Source of the DNA: Clostridia bacterium
Lineage (GTDB): Bacteria > Bacillota > Clostridia > Lachnospirales > Anaerotignaceae
Reading direction: 5' to 3'
DNA: 33,948 nt
Assembly: GCA_910575055.1 (NCBI GenBank)
Contig: CAJTDC010000028.1
Location: 1 to 33,948 of the forward strand
Position 1 is the stretch's first letter. Each line of letters opens with the position of its first letter. Shown here in pieces: positions 1 to 7,249 of this stretch. The notes beneath the pieces were generated by a model. The model made no database searches. It saw nothing but the letters and a program-made list of their open reading frames with translations, and was not told the origin of the DNA. Position numbers and translations under genes: made by a program.

Positions 1-171
1 CAATTTAAAACAGATATTGCATCTATTGATTTTATTAATATGGAAAACATAAACAAAAAAAACAGAGTAGATATAAAAGCTACAACAAACAGCGGTTATA
101 GTTATGTGATTTCTTTATATTATCCAGACAAAACATTAAAGTCAATATCTATGCCCTATCAAAAACCATAA
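1..171 (+). CDS. 3' end of an unidentified protein (partial at window edge)
   Basis: An open frame runs from the first base of the window to a TAA at 169-171, giving 56 C-terminal residues that end MPYQKP. The residues are mixed hydrophilic with alternating beta-type stretches (around YSYVISLYY) and no motif I recognise. The start lies outside the window. The downstream permease remnant is in the same reading frame immediately after the TAA, but its residues look unrelated, so a read-through or fusion cannot be told from chance. Function unknown. Confidence 0.55.
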   Translation, partial: QFKTDIASIDFINMENINKKNRVDIKATTNSGYSYVISLYYPDKTLKSISMPYQKP

Positions 172-174
172 TAC

Positions 175-312
175 AATTTTGTCAGTATGCGTACTCAGAT
201 ATTTAAACTAGATTGGGTAATGCTTTCTGTTATATTACTTGCTATTATGGCAGCAATAATGTATCAGCTTATTGTAATATTAGAAAAAAAATTTTTGAAA
301 TGGCGTTCTTAA
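175..312 (+). pseudogene. C-terminal remnant of an ABC-transporter permease (SsuC/TauC-like)
   Basis: A short frame (ATG at 187-189, TAA at 310-312, 41 residues) encodes one membrane-spanning helix followed by a charged tail ending EKKFLKWRS. A last helix, then an acidic/basic stretch, then a Trp-Arg pair at the extreme C terminus, is the pattern I know from the end of NitT/TauT-type ABC permeases (about 250 residues when complete). Everything upstream that would make a permease is absent, because the preceding frame belongs to another protein and ends at 171. No ribosome site stands before the ATG. I infer a decayed or truncated gene. The family call rests on a short tail only. Confidence 0.4.
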
Positions 313-317
313 CTAGT

Positions 318-352
318 AAAACCACCAGCTTAAAATGCAAACTGGTGGTTTT
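318..352. terminator. Intrinsic terminator between converging genes
   Basis: AAAACCACCAG at the left pairs with CTGGTGGTTTT at the right around a 13-base loop, followed on the + strand by a run of T. It lies between the + strand permease remnant (ends 312) and the minus-strand CIS block (ends 354). The left flank gives a weaker U-tract for the minus direction, so it can serve both. Confidence 0.85.
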
Positions 353-353
353 T

Positions 354-1478
354 TTAAATATTGCAAATATTAATTTGTTTTTTTTGTTCTGCTGTTAAAG
401 TAATTTGTTTTAATTGCTCCTTAGAAAACATACATTGTTCTAAAAAAGCATCTGTAAAATCTGCTCCTGTAATATCTGCTTTTCTGAAATCAGCGTAACA
501 TAAAACTACTCTTTTAAAGCTAGCATTTTTTAAACAGCAATTTCGAAAAGAAACATACTGATAAGGCAAATGTATTTTTAATGTAAATACATTACTTAAT
601 AATGTAATTGCCTCATCAAAACACGCTTGTTGTAAATTAGCATATTCAAAACACGCATAATTTAATATTGTTTTTTGTAAATTTGCTTTCTGCAAATTTG
701 CTTTTTGCAATCTTATCCCTTGTAAATCACTGTTTTCTAAATTAATTGATTGTAAATCACTTTTTCTAATATCTGCATATTCTAAATTGACATCTTTGGC
801 ATCAATTTCTTTCAAATCAATACCCTTTAAATCAGCAAAGCGAAATTGTTTGTCTTGTTGTTCTAAAAATTGCCTTCTCCACTTTCCATAATCTTTTTGT
901 TTATCTTCTTGATACAATTTTTCACAACGTTCATAATAAGCACCACTTTGTATCTCTATATGTTCCTCTTTTTTTAATTTATAATAGGCTTCGCTTTCTA
1001 TAATATCATTCATAGCATATCGTAATACTTCCACAAAATGATAATGAAATATTTTAAGCTGCCTCATAGCAAACATTTCTAATTCTGGTATAGAAAAAAT
1101 AGAGCGATACGCATTACTTTTTAATAACACTTCTTTCAAAAAGACATCATAATAATCATAAATAAATCTACTATCTAATGTACCAATTTCCTGCCCTCTT
1201 TTTAAATACCAACTTTTATCATATACATACAAACGATATTGGTATATACCATCTAATATATCCTTTCTCATTAAATGAAATGTAATATATGCTATTTTTT
1301 GCTTCTGCTCTTGTTGCTCTGCCACTTTATTAAAAAGCATTTCTATATCCATACAAACATTTTGTATCACTTGTTCTATATGACATTGTAATTGCTCTTC
1401 CAGTGCAGAAATCGTATGATTTAATATAGGAAACATAACTTCATTTTCCCATTTATTCAGCATTTCTATTTTATTCAT
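354..1478 (-). CDS. Pentapeptide-repeat protein, last gene of the injection-system block
   Basis: This 374-residue protein has an N-terminal part of about 210 residues without recognised domain, mostly helical and charged. From about residue 215 to 345 it has pentapeptide repeats of the A(D/N)Lxx type (for example ADLKG, ADIRK, SDLQS, ANLQK, ANLQK, ADFRK, ADFTD), which fold into a right-handed quadrilateral beta-helix. The start has a good ribosome site (AGAGG, 6 bases before ATG). It is the final gene before the terminator, downstream of the second VgrG-like spike. Pentapeptide proteins fused to helical N-domains occur as effectors, adaptors or immunity proteins; the sequence does not say which. 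No signal peptide is visible. Confidence 0.75.
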   Translation of the reverse strand: MNKIEMLNKWENEVMFPILNHTISALEEQLQCHIEQVIQNVCMDIEMLFNKVAEQQEQKQKIAYITFHLMRKDILDGIYQYRLYVYDKSWYLKRGQEIGTLDSRFIYDYYDVFLKEVLLKSNAYRSIFSIPELEMFAMRQLKIFHYHFVEVLRYAMNDIIESEAYYKLKKEEHIEIQSGAYYERCEKLYQEDKQKDYGKWRRQFLEQQDKQFRFADLKGIDLKEIDAKDVNLEYADIRKSDLQSINLENSDLQGIRLQKANLQKANLQKTILNYACFEYANLQQACFDEAITLLSNVFTLKIHLPYQYVSFRNCCLKNASFKRVVLCYADFRKADITGADFTDAFLEQCMFSKEQLKQITLTAEQKKQINICNI

Positions 1479-1487
1479 ATCAATCCT

Positions 1488-2072
1488 CTATTCTTCTAAA
1501 TGGATAGACAAAAGCATTTGTTTTATAATATTAACCCAATCTCTTTTTTGTGTATAAGGACAATGGAATGTTCCTATTACCCATTTTTCATTTACAGAAA
1601 ATATAAAAAATTCTTGTAACAATGTAGTATCTTTTATATCTAATGGAAACAGAAAATGTACTATATCTGTTCCTTCTTCTGTTTGTAAAATATCTTTTTC
1701 TATTAATACAATATCTGTATTGATTTGTTTTATTTCTTTTTCTATTTCTTTTTGCATTTCTAATATATCTGTTGTTATTTCTTTTTTACATAAAAAAGAA
1801 AATGTTATATTAATATTGAGTTCTTTATTTGTATATATAAATTCTGGTCTGTTTTCTGCGCAATATTTTAATGCAACATATTCTTCTTTCATAACATCAA
1901 AAAAGACAGGTAAAATCATACTAAATTGTTCATTACATAACTTTTTTCTTTCAAATGTTACTGTATCATAAAAAATTTCAGCATATCCTTTGGTAATGTC
2001 ATTTTTCTCTAATAATCGCCTTTTTCTTTCTTGATTAATAATTTTAACAATTTGTTCTGCATAACTTTCCAA
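1488..2072 (-). CDS. Unknown protein between spike and pentapeptide genes (DcrB-like size)
   Basis: The product is 194 residues from a TTG start at 2072, chosen because AGAGGTG stands 6 bases before it; an in-frame GTG at 2081 overlaps that ribosome site and is less likely. The protein is acidic, with alternating strands and helices, a probable amphipathic coiled stretch in the middle (EMQKEIEKEIKQINTD) and a closing part with a WVIGTFHCPY strand. Such a fold resembles small adaptor-type proteins that accompany spike genes, but I do not recognise the family. It is spaced 14 bases before the spike gene's stop and 9 bases from the pentapeptide gene, so it is cotranscribed with both. A chaperone or adaptor role for a cargo is only an inference from position. 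Confidence 0.6.
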   Translation of the reverse strand: MESYAEQIVKIINQERKRRLLEKNDITKGYAEIFYDTVTFERKKLCNEQFSMILPVFFDVMKEEYVALKYCAENRPEFIYTNKELNINITFSFLCKKEITTDILEMQKEIEKEIKQINTDIVLIEKDILQTEEGTDIVHFLFPLDIKDTTLLQEFFIFSVNEKWVIGTFHCPYTQKRDWVNIIKQMLLSIHLEE

Positions 2073-2086
2073 TATAGTCACCTCTG

Positions 2087-3457
2087 TTATGCCTTAAAAT
2101 GTACAATTTCATCTACAACTACATTTGCTTTTGATGTAGAAGCAATAATTCTATCCTTGGCTTGTACTAAAATTTTATTTGCTTCAAACTGCATTAAATT
2201 ATCTGTATTAATTTTAATATTTTCTGCACCTGTTAATACAATTCCATCACTATAGTTCATATTAACAGAACAATTTTGTTCTGATGCAATAAAGTCAATG
2301 CTATTAGGAGATAATATCATTTCTGTATTATATATTGTACCAAAACGTTTTATTTGTGTATCTTTTGTTTTTGTATTTTGTTTTCCACATTCTCTATTTA
2401 CTTCTCTAACATATGCCTGTGTTTCATCTTCTTTCGGAAAGTACAACTTTACACTATCCCCTATTTGAGGCATCATATAAAAGCCTGTTTGCCCTTCTGC
2501 TGCATAAGGCGTATTATATTGAAACCAATGACATTGCTTTATATCTTGTTTTTCATCAATACATAAATGCAATTTTAAATAACATTGTTTCACATCAATT
2601 ACTTTTGCATCAATAGATAATCCTCTTAATGCTATATTATAAAATATATTTGTAAAAACACTTTCTTTTTTACAAATTTTATATCGACATAACATCTTTC
2701 CCTGTTTTAAATTCATTTCTTTTTCTATAATCACAAATGGATTATTTTGGTAATACAAAATATCTCCTAAAGCATAATTTTGTTCTGCTTGTATTTCTAA
2801 ATATGTAAAATCCAGTAAACTTTTTTCTTTATAGTTTAATTTTTGTTCCATATATTTATCCGTATGTCTTGTTATTTTATAATGATAATATTGCTGTTGA
2901 TGTGTTTCACCATTAGGTAAACCAATCCACATATTTGGCTTATTGCATAATATATCAGGTATTACAACAGTGTTTAATTGAGAGGCTAATCTTAATAGAA
3001 ACTCCCAATCTGTTTCGTCATATTGTATAATTACTCTATTTTGTGTTTTTCCATTAGAAGCAGTATCTATAAAATCTCCTTGATATTCTGTTTTTATAAT
3101 TTGTTCTAATATAGATTGATATTTATTTTGTTCATATTGAAAACTTCTTTTTTTCTTTTTAAAATCCATAAAAACACTATAACTTTTTACAAATAATACT
3201 ATAGTACAAATGCCTTGTATCATAGAAATTTGCAAATTCATTAAAACTCCCGAAAACAATACAGATTGTTTATCAAACAGTACAATATTTGTTTTTTCAT
3301 TCATACTATAAATATCTTCTAAATTTTGTTCTTCTTCTAATACAGCAGTAATTTCTGCAAAAGCGTGTTCATTACATTTTTGTACTATTTTTAAATCTGT
3401 TATTTTTTTCACTTTAACAGGAATGGAAATTCTTAAGTCTTTCCATAATATACTCAT
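2087..3457 (-). CDS. VgrG/gp5-gp27-like spike protein, second copy
   Basis: This 456-residue protein is a clear paralogue of the spike encoded at 7250-8683. Both contain a (Y)xETDWEFxxRxAS motif (here YDETDWEFLLRLAS near residue 150), a KPxxxIGxPxGE motif about 25 residues later, an OB-fold-like segment ending in GFYMMPQIGDSVKLYFP, and a C-terminal run of short beta repeats (INTDNLMQFEANKILVQ) typical of a spike beta-helix. The family is VgrG/Pvc8-type contractile injection spike: gp27-like hub first, gp5-like OB and needle last. The start has AAGGTGG upstream. Its presence after the toxin-immunity genes suggests an alternative tip that delivers a different cargo, perhaps the neighbouring pentapeptide protein. 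Confidence 0.8.
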   Translation of the reverse strand: MSILWKDLRISIPVKVKKITDLKIVQKCNEHAFAEITAVLEEEQNLEDIYSMNEKTNIVLFDKQSVLFSGVLMNLQISMIQGICTIVLFVKSYSVFMDFKKKKRSFQYEQNKYQSILEQIIKTEYQGDFIDTASNGKTQNRVIIQYDETDWEFLLRLASQLNTVVIPDILCNKPNMWIGLPNGETHQQQYYHYKITRHTDKYMEQKLNYKEKSLLDFTYLEIQAEQNYALGDILYYQNNPFVIIEKEMNLKQGKMLCRYKICKKESVFTNIFYNIALRGLSIDAKVIDVKQCYLKLHLCIDEKQDIKQCHWFQYNTPYAAEGQTGFYMMPQIGDSVKLYFPKEDETQAYVREVNRECGKQNTKTKDTQIKRFGTIYNTEMILSPNSIDFIASEQNCSVNMNYSDGIVLTGAENIKINTDNLMQFEANKILVQAKDRIIASTSKANVVVDEIVHFKA

Positions 3458-3469
3458 TTTTACACCACC

Positions 3470-3964
3470 TTATATCAACTGTTTCACTTCTTGGAAATAA
3501 AATCCAATTGCTTCTTTTCGTAATATATTTTCCATTAAAACAGTATCAAATATAAAATATTCTTGTTTTTCAAACAACACACGAAACAAAAATCGTTCTC
3601 CTATTTTGTTTTTTTGAAATACAACATCATCTATATTTTTATATTTTCCTTTCACAATACAATCTAATGCGGTTTTAACACATCTCCAATAAACTACAGA
3701 TTGCATTTGTTTATTATCACATAAAAAAATGGGATAAAATTCTAACGTTTCATCATAAATTTCTAATAATTGTTTTAATTTGTCTGAAAACAAGTGAAAT
3801 GTAGAAAATAATTTTCGAATTATAATATAGTCTGTTTGTAAATATTTCTCTGCTAATTCACAATCAATTACTTGTTCTTTTGTTTGTTCTAACTGCTGTT
3901 TTGTCATATTAATCTGTATTGCATTTGTAATTCTTTTATCTTGTTTTACAATATAATATGAAAT
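3470..3964 (-). CDS. Unknown protein with a probable ATT start codon
   Basis: The frame is usually read from an ATG at 3907 (145 residues), but that ATG has no ribosome site. The same frame stays open back to the stop of the preceding gene. An ATT at 3964-3962 sits exactly 7 bases after AGAGGG (3977-3972), and the extra residues (SYYIVKQDKRITNAIQI) look like real protein, so I start at ATT, giving 164 residues. The protein is helical, acidic and soluble with aromatic patches such as YPIFLCDNKQ and FLFRVLFEKQEYF. No family recognised. It lies between the DUF434 gene and the second spike. An immunity, adaptor or effector-associated role is possible from position only. Confidence 0.6.
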   Translation of the reverse strand: MSYYIVKQDKRITNAIQINMTKQQLEQTKEQVIDCELAEKYLQTDYIIIRKLFSTFHLFSDKLKQLLEIYDETLEFYPIFLCDNKQMQSVVYWRCVKTALDCIVKGKYKNIDDVVFQKNKIGERFLFRVLFEKQEYFIFDTVLMENILRKEAIGFYFQEVKQLI

Positions 3965-3982
3965 AGTATCACCCTCTTTATT

Positions 3983-4732
3983 TTAAACAGAAAAAAGAGT
4001 ATTCTTTTTTTCAAAATCAATATAAAAACATTTATTATTTTGTTGTATGATGTCTGCATTTAAGTTAATCCAACTTTTGCATTTATCTAATATAATGGCA
4101 TCACTTGTAATTACATTATCCAATTTTTCTAATACTCTATCTACATCATTAATGACATTTACTTCTATTTCATAATGAAATGCTTGTAATGTTTCTATTA
4201 TTTGTGTTTTCAATCTTCCAGAGTTAGATACAGGAGCATCTAAATAAAAAACTGCTTTTTTGATATGATACTTTTCTAACATCTCTCCAATTTGTGTAAT
4301 TGCCAAATGTGTTTTATCTATCATTCTATAACTACCCCTTAAAGAAGCTAAATCTCTAATAGTTCCGTCCATACATTTTAATAACAACGAATTAGAAAGT
4401 GCTACCTCTAATGTAATAATCGTATTAAATCCATCAATATTTACTGTTCTATTTTCAAAATGACAGTTAATTTGTTTTTCTTTTCTATGTATTATTTTTT
4501 CATTGGAAGAAATCGCTCTCATTAAAGCTAGTCTTTGCCTTTCAGATAACAAATAATGATTTCCTATAAATGTAATTGCTCCTTTCATATAATAGCCTCT
4601 ATTTAATAAAAAATATAAATCATATGCTGCTTGATATAATTTTAATACTGATGTATCATTAAATTCTTTTTCATCACTAAAAAAATATCCTCTTTTTACT
4701 GTTTTATACATAGAATTGTTTTTGTCCTCCAT
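3983..4732 (-). CDS. DUF434/DUF5616 family protein
   Basis: The 249-residue product matches the DUF434 plus DUF5616 arrangement known from archaea and clostridia: an N-terminal segment with LYQAAYDLYFLLNRGY, then FIGNHYLLSERQRLALMRA (residues about 55-75), then VDGFNTIITLEVALS, DGTIRDLASLRGSYR and YLDAPVSNSGRLK, and near the end SDAIILDKCKSWINLN. The acidic residues in DGFN, DGTIRD, LDAPVSNSG and ILDK make a nuclease- or PIN-like metal site plausible, but no reaction is established to my knowledge. The ATG at 4732 lies inside GGAGG; an in-frame ATG at 4711 follows it by 14 bases, so the exact start is open. Its place directly after a nuclease toxin and its immunity gene is unusual. Confidence 0.8.
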   Translation of the reverse strand: MEDKNNSMYKTVKRGYFFSDEKEFNDTSVLKLYQAAYDLYFLLNRGYYMKGAITFIGNHYLLSERQRLALMRAISSNEKIIHRKEKQINCHFENRTVNIDGFNTIITLEVALSNSLLLKCMDGTIRDLASLRGSYRMIDKTHLAITQIGEMLEKYHIKKAVFYLDAPVSNSGRLKTQIIETLQAFHYEIEVNVINDVDRVLEKLDNVITSDAIILDKCKSWINLNADIIQQNNKCFYIDFEKKNTLFSV

Positions 4733-4737
4733 TTGTT

Positions 4738-5211
4738 TTATTCTTTCAAATATTCCTCTAATATTTGTTTTTCATAAGAACCTTCTTCTGGCATATATTC
4801 GAATGTTTGATATGCCCAAACAATTTCTCTTTGAAATGCTCCTTTTGAATTTTCCATAACATCATAAAAAAATTCGATTTTAAATTCACCAGTTTCATTA
4901 AAATATAAACTAAGCTGTTCCCAAGGTTCTTGTCCATTTTCTATAAAACAATCATATATTTCTAGTAATGTGTCATCTAATTTTATAAACAAATCCATAT
5001 AAATATTTTTTGATACTTGATATACTTCAGGTATTTTATGACATTGTAATACAATAGTATTTTCGATGTCCTTAAAATAAAAAACAGAACCAGAACTTAA
5101 TTTTCCCTTTTCAACTTCTCCTAAATAATATATATTATCCCATTCTGCTGGAATAATATCTATAATTTGATTTGCTAATTTATTATATAATTCAGCTAGC
5201 TTTTCTTCCAT
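4738..5211 (-). CDS. yezG: YezG-like (DUF600) immunity protein
   Basis: The protein has 157 residues, the usual length for the YezG/DUF600 immunity family. It opens with LYNKLANQIIDIIPAEWDNIYYLGEVEKGKLSSGSV and has EIYDCFIENGQEPWEQLSLYFNETGEFKIEFFYD in the middle, the W-x-x-hydrophobic / SLYFNETGEFKIEFFYD pattern I know from this family. In Bacillus, YezG neutralises the nuclease toxin YeeF. Here it sits 32 bases after a gene whose C terminus is a YeeF-type nuclease, so toxin and immunity match in both family and position. It is expected to act in the cytosol by binding the nuclease domain. The ribosome site AGGAG is about 12 bases before the ATG. Confidence 0.88.
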   Translation of the reverse strand: MEEKLAELYNKLANQIIDIIPAEWDNIYYLGEVEKGKLSSGSVFYFKDIENTIVLQCHKIPEVYQVSKNIYMDLFIKLDDTLLEIYDCFIENGQEPWEQLSLYFNETGEFKIEFFYDVMENSKGAFQREIVWAYQTFEYMPEEGSYEKQILEEYLKE

Positions 5212-5243
5212 ATTATTTTTTCACTCCTATACTATTCTACATA

Positions 5244-7199
5244 TTATGGTTCTTTTGGATTAGCCATTCTTCTAATCGTTTCTTTGCCATCAATTTTATA
5301 ATGAACAGAAAAACTGTCTGGTCTGGTAGAAGTACCACTATAAATTGGTTGAATATCTACTTCTACTTTCTTTCCTTCTTTCAACGCATTTGCCCATTCT
5401 TGTTCCATTTTATACCATTCTCCACCTGAACGGTTGAGATGTTTATTTTGTGGTACTAAATTGTCTATTTCTCCTGAACCACCAAATCGATTAGCAATTA
5501 GATGTCCACCGTCATCTTTTTTTTGTCCTATTTCCCTTTGTGCATTAGAATTTCTTTTTCCTTTTTGTAGTTTCAGTTCGCCTTCCACTCTTGAAATTCT
5601 TCCTTGAGAATCTGTTGTATATTTATAGTTATTTCCATCTACATATTCTATATCTGGTTTTAAAGAATTCTTTCCATCTACTTTTCTGTAGTGGTCACCA
5701 TATTTTACAGGAGTTTTTGGAAATTCTACTTTTTTTATATTTATTTCTTTTATAGGCTTACTTATTTCTACGCCAATACCTGACTTACCACTTACTTTTC
5801 TTCCTAACTTTGTTAGTACACCTCCCGTTTTTCCCATTTTTCCTGCCGTTCCTACTGCTTTTAATTCTTCTATAGGAAGCAACATAGAAATTACCCTTCC
5901 AGTTGCCTGCGACATTCCTTGTACTGTCCCTTTTTTCCAGTCATTTACAATATCTTCTGTTAATCCTTTCCATAACATTTCTCCTGCATTAGGAGATGTT
6001 AAAGCATCTAACGTTTCAAGAGGAGAAAGTACTACATCTATTATGCCATTTACACCTGATGCAACATCTTTCACAATACCTGCTTTTAAGGCTTCTCTTG
6101 CTAATATTGCTTTTTCTAGTGGATTTAGTTGCGTTTCATCAATTTCTATACCAACTAACATCTTTTGAAAGTCATTTCCGCATTCTGGGTGCTCTGCATA
6201 AAACTCTCTCATTTTCTCCATAGAACTCTCAAAAAATTCGTCTTTTTGTTGTTTCCATTTTTCTGTCTTTTCTCCTAAAGAAGGGAAATATTTATCTAAT
6301 AAGTATTTTATAGAACGAATTCCTGCATTCAAAAACACCATATTTATAGTGTTTATATTAAAATTTGGCAATCTTTCTATCAATGAATTTTTATAAATGT
6401 CTAATATATTCTCCCAATCACTTCTTTCAACATATAATTGATTTACATCTAAAGAAGTATTTTCTATTACAAATTTTATTTCTTCTTCTGCTGGTATTGT
6501 AGTAGAAGAATGTCCAATATATTTTGCATTTATTGTAACTTTTCCTCTAATACAAGTAGTAAATTTACCATCTGTTCCTCTTGTTATGGTAACATTTCTC
6601 TCTATAGAATAAACTTTTTCATCTGTAGTAATGGTTATATTTCCATCTATAGAATAAGAATTTTCAGTTTTTTGCTCATTTACTGTTATACTATATCCTG
6701 TATTAGGGTTTACATTTGTGTATTGCATAGGCTGTACAGGTTCTGGTGTTATATTTATACCGTTTATAAAACCATATTCAATATTAGATTTTAAATTTAC
6801 ATTATTGGGAAGTTCTTGTACTGTTGTCCATTTTTCTGCTATATTATTGCTTGGAATGAGTTGTTTTAAAGGTACAAATCCTATAGGTTCTATATTTTGT
6901 ACTGTTTTTGCACTACTTATAGTACTATGTTCAAAATTAGGTTTTAAATCTATATTTTCTACTGGCTTTTGTATTGTTTTTATATTTTTTGGCAATTCCT
7001 TTTTTACATTTTGATTTGTATTTATAAATTTCATAGACATTGGTCCTTCAATATCTATGTTCTTCATAGGTGCTTTTACCTTTTTTTCCATATAATGAAA
7101 ACTACTTTTTTTAGAATATGAACTTTCTAATTTTATGGTATCTTCTAAAGTAATATCTGGTGTTGTTGGAATAGCTGCTTTTAATAATGTAGCTAACAT
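5244..7199 (-). CDS. Polymorphic toxin with C-terminal DNA/RNA non-specific endonuclease (YeeF-type)
   Basis: The product has 651 residues in three parts. Residues 1 to about 180 are low-complexity and rich in N, P and I, without signal peptide. Residues 180-480 hold a beta-rich stretch (repeated ITITTD, VTITRG), then helical and Ala/Gly-rich segments as in pre-toxin linkers. From about 500 the nuclease domain follows, with DDGGHLIANRFGGSGEIDNL at 562-581: His566 is the likely general base and Asn580 a metal ligand of the HNH/betabetaalpha-metal fold (Endonuclea_NS_2 family). An LVPQNKHLNRSGG segment completes the match. It is encoded immediately after a VgrG-like spike and a PAAR-like protein and before YezG-like immunity, so it is the likely cargo of the injection machine. 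No LXG domain is seen, unlike Bacillus YeeF, so a different delivery route is implied. Confidence 0.88.
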   Translation of the reverse strand: MLATLLKAAIPTTPDITLEDTIKLESSYSKKSSFHYMEKKVKAPMKNIDIEGPMSMKFINTNQNVKKELPKNIKTIQKPVENIDLKPNFEHSTISSAKTVQNIEPIGFVPLKQLIPSNNIAEKWTTVQELPNNVNLKSNIEYGFINGINITPEPVQPMQYTNVNPNTGYSITVNEQKTENSYSIDGNITITTDEKVYSIERNVTITRGTDGKFTTCIRGKVTINAKYIGHSSTTIPAEEEIKFVIENTSLDVNQLYVERSDWENILDIYKNSLIERLPNFNINTINMVFLNAGIRSIKYLLDKYFPSLGEKTEKWKQQKDEFFESSMEKMREFYAEHPECGNDFQKMLVGIEIDETQLNPLEKAILAREALKAGIVKDVASGVNGIIDVVLSPLETLDALTSPNAGEMLWKGLTEDIVNDWKKGTVQGMSQATGRVISMLLPIEELKAVGTAGKMGKTGGVLTKLGRKVSGKSGIGVEISKPIKEINIKKVEFPKTPVKYGDHYRKVDGKNSLKPDIEYVDGNNYKYTTDSQGRISRVEGELKLQKGKRNSNAQREIGQKKDDGGHLIANRFGGSGEIDNLVPQNKHLNRSGGEWYKMEQEWANALKEGKKVEVDIQPIYSGTSTRPDSFSVHYKIDGKETIRRMANPKEP

Positions 7200-7249
7200 T
7201 TTCTTTTTCCCTCCTTCATACTAAATCAAATCATACTTTATTGCAATAC

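Noticed and set aside
213-398. 61-codon + strand frame over the terminator
   Set aside because: It runs through the terminator stem and is in another frame than the permease-like tail, which has the better protein-like residues.
650-730. Short tandem DNA repeat of the type CAAATTTGCTTT
   Set aside because: It encodes the regular pentapeptide repeats (ANLQK) of the protein at 354-1478, not an independent repeat element.
6510-7014. Open frames on the + strand inside the toxin gene
   Set aside because: They are Cys/Phe/Ile-rich shadows of the minus-strand coding frame, without ribosome sites.
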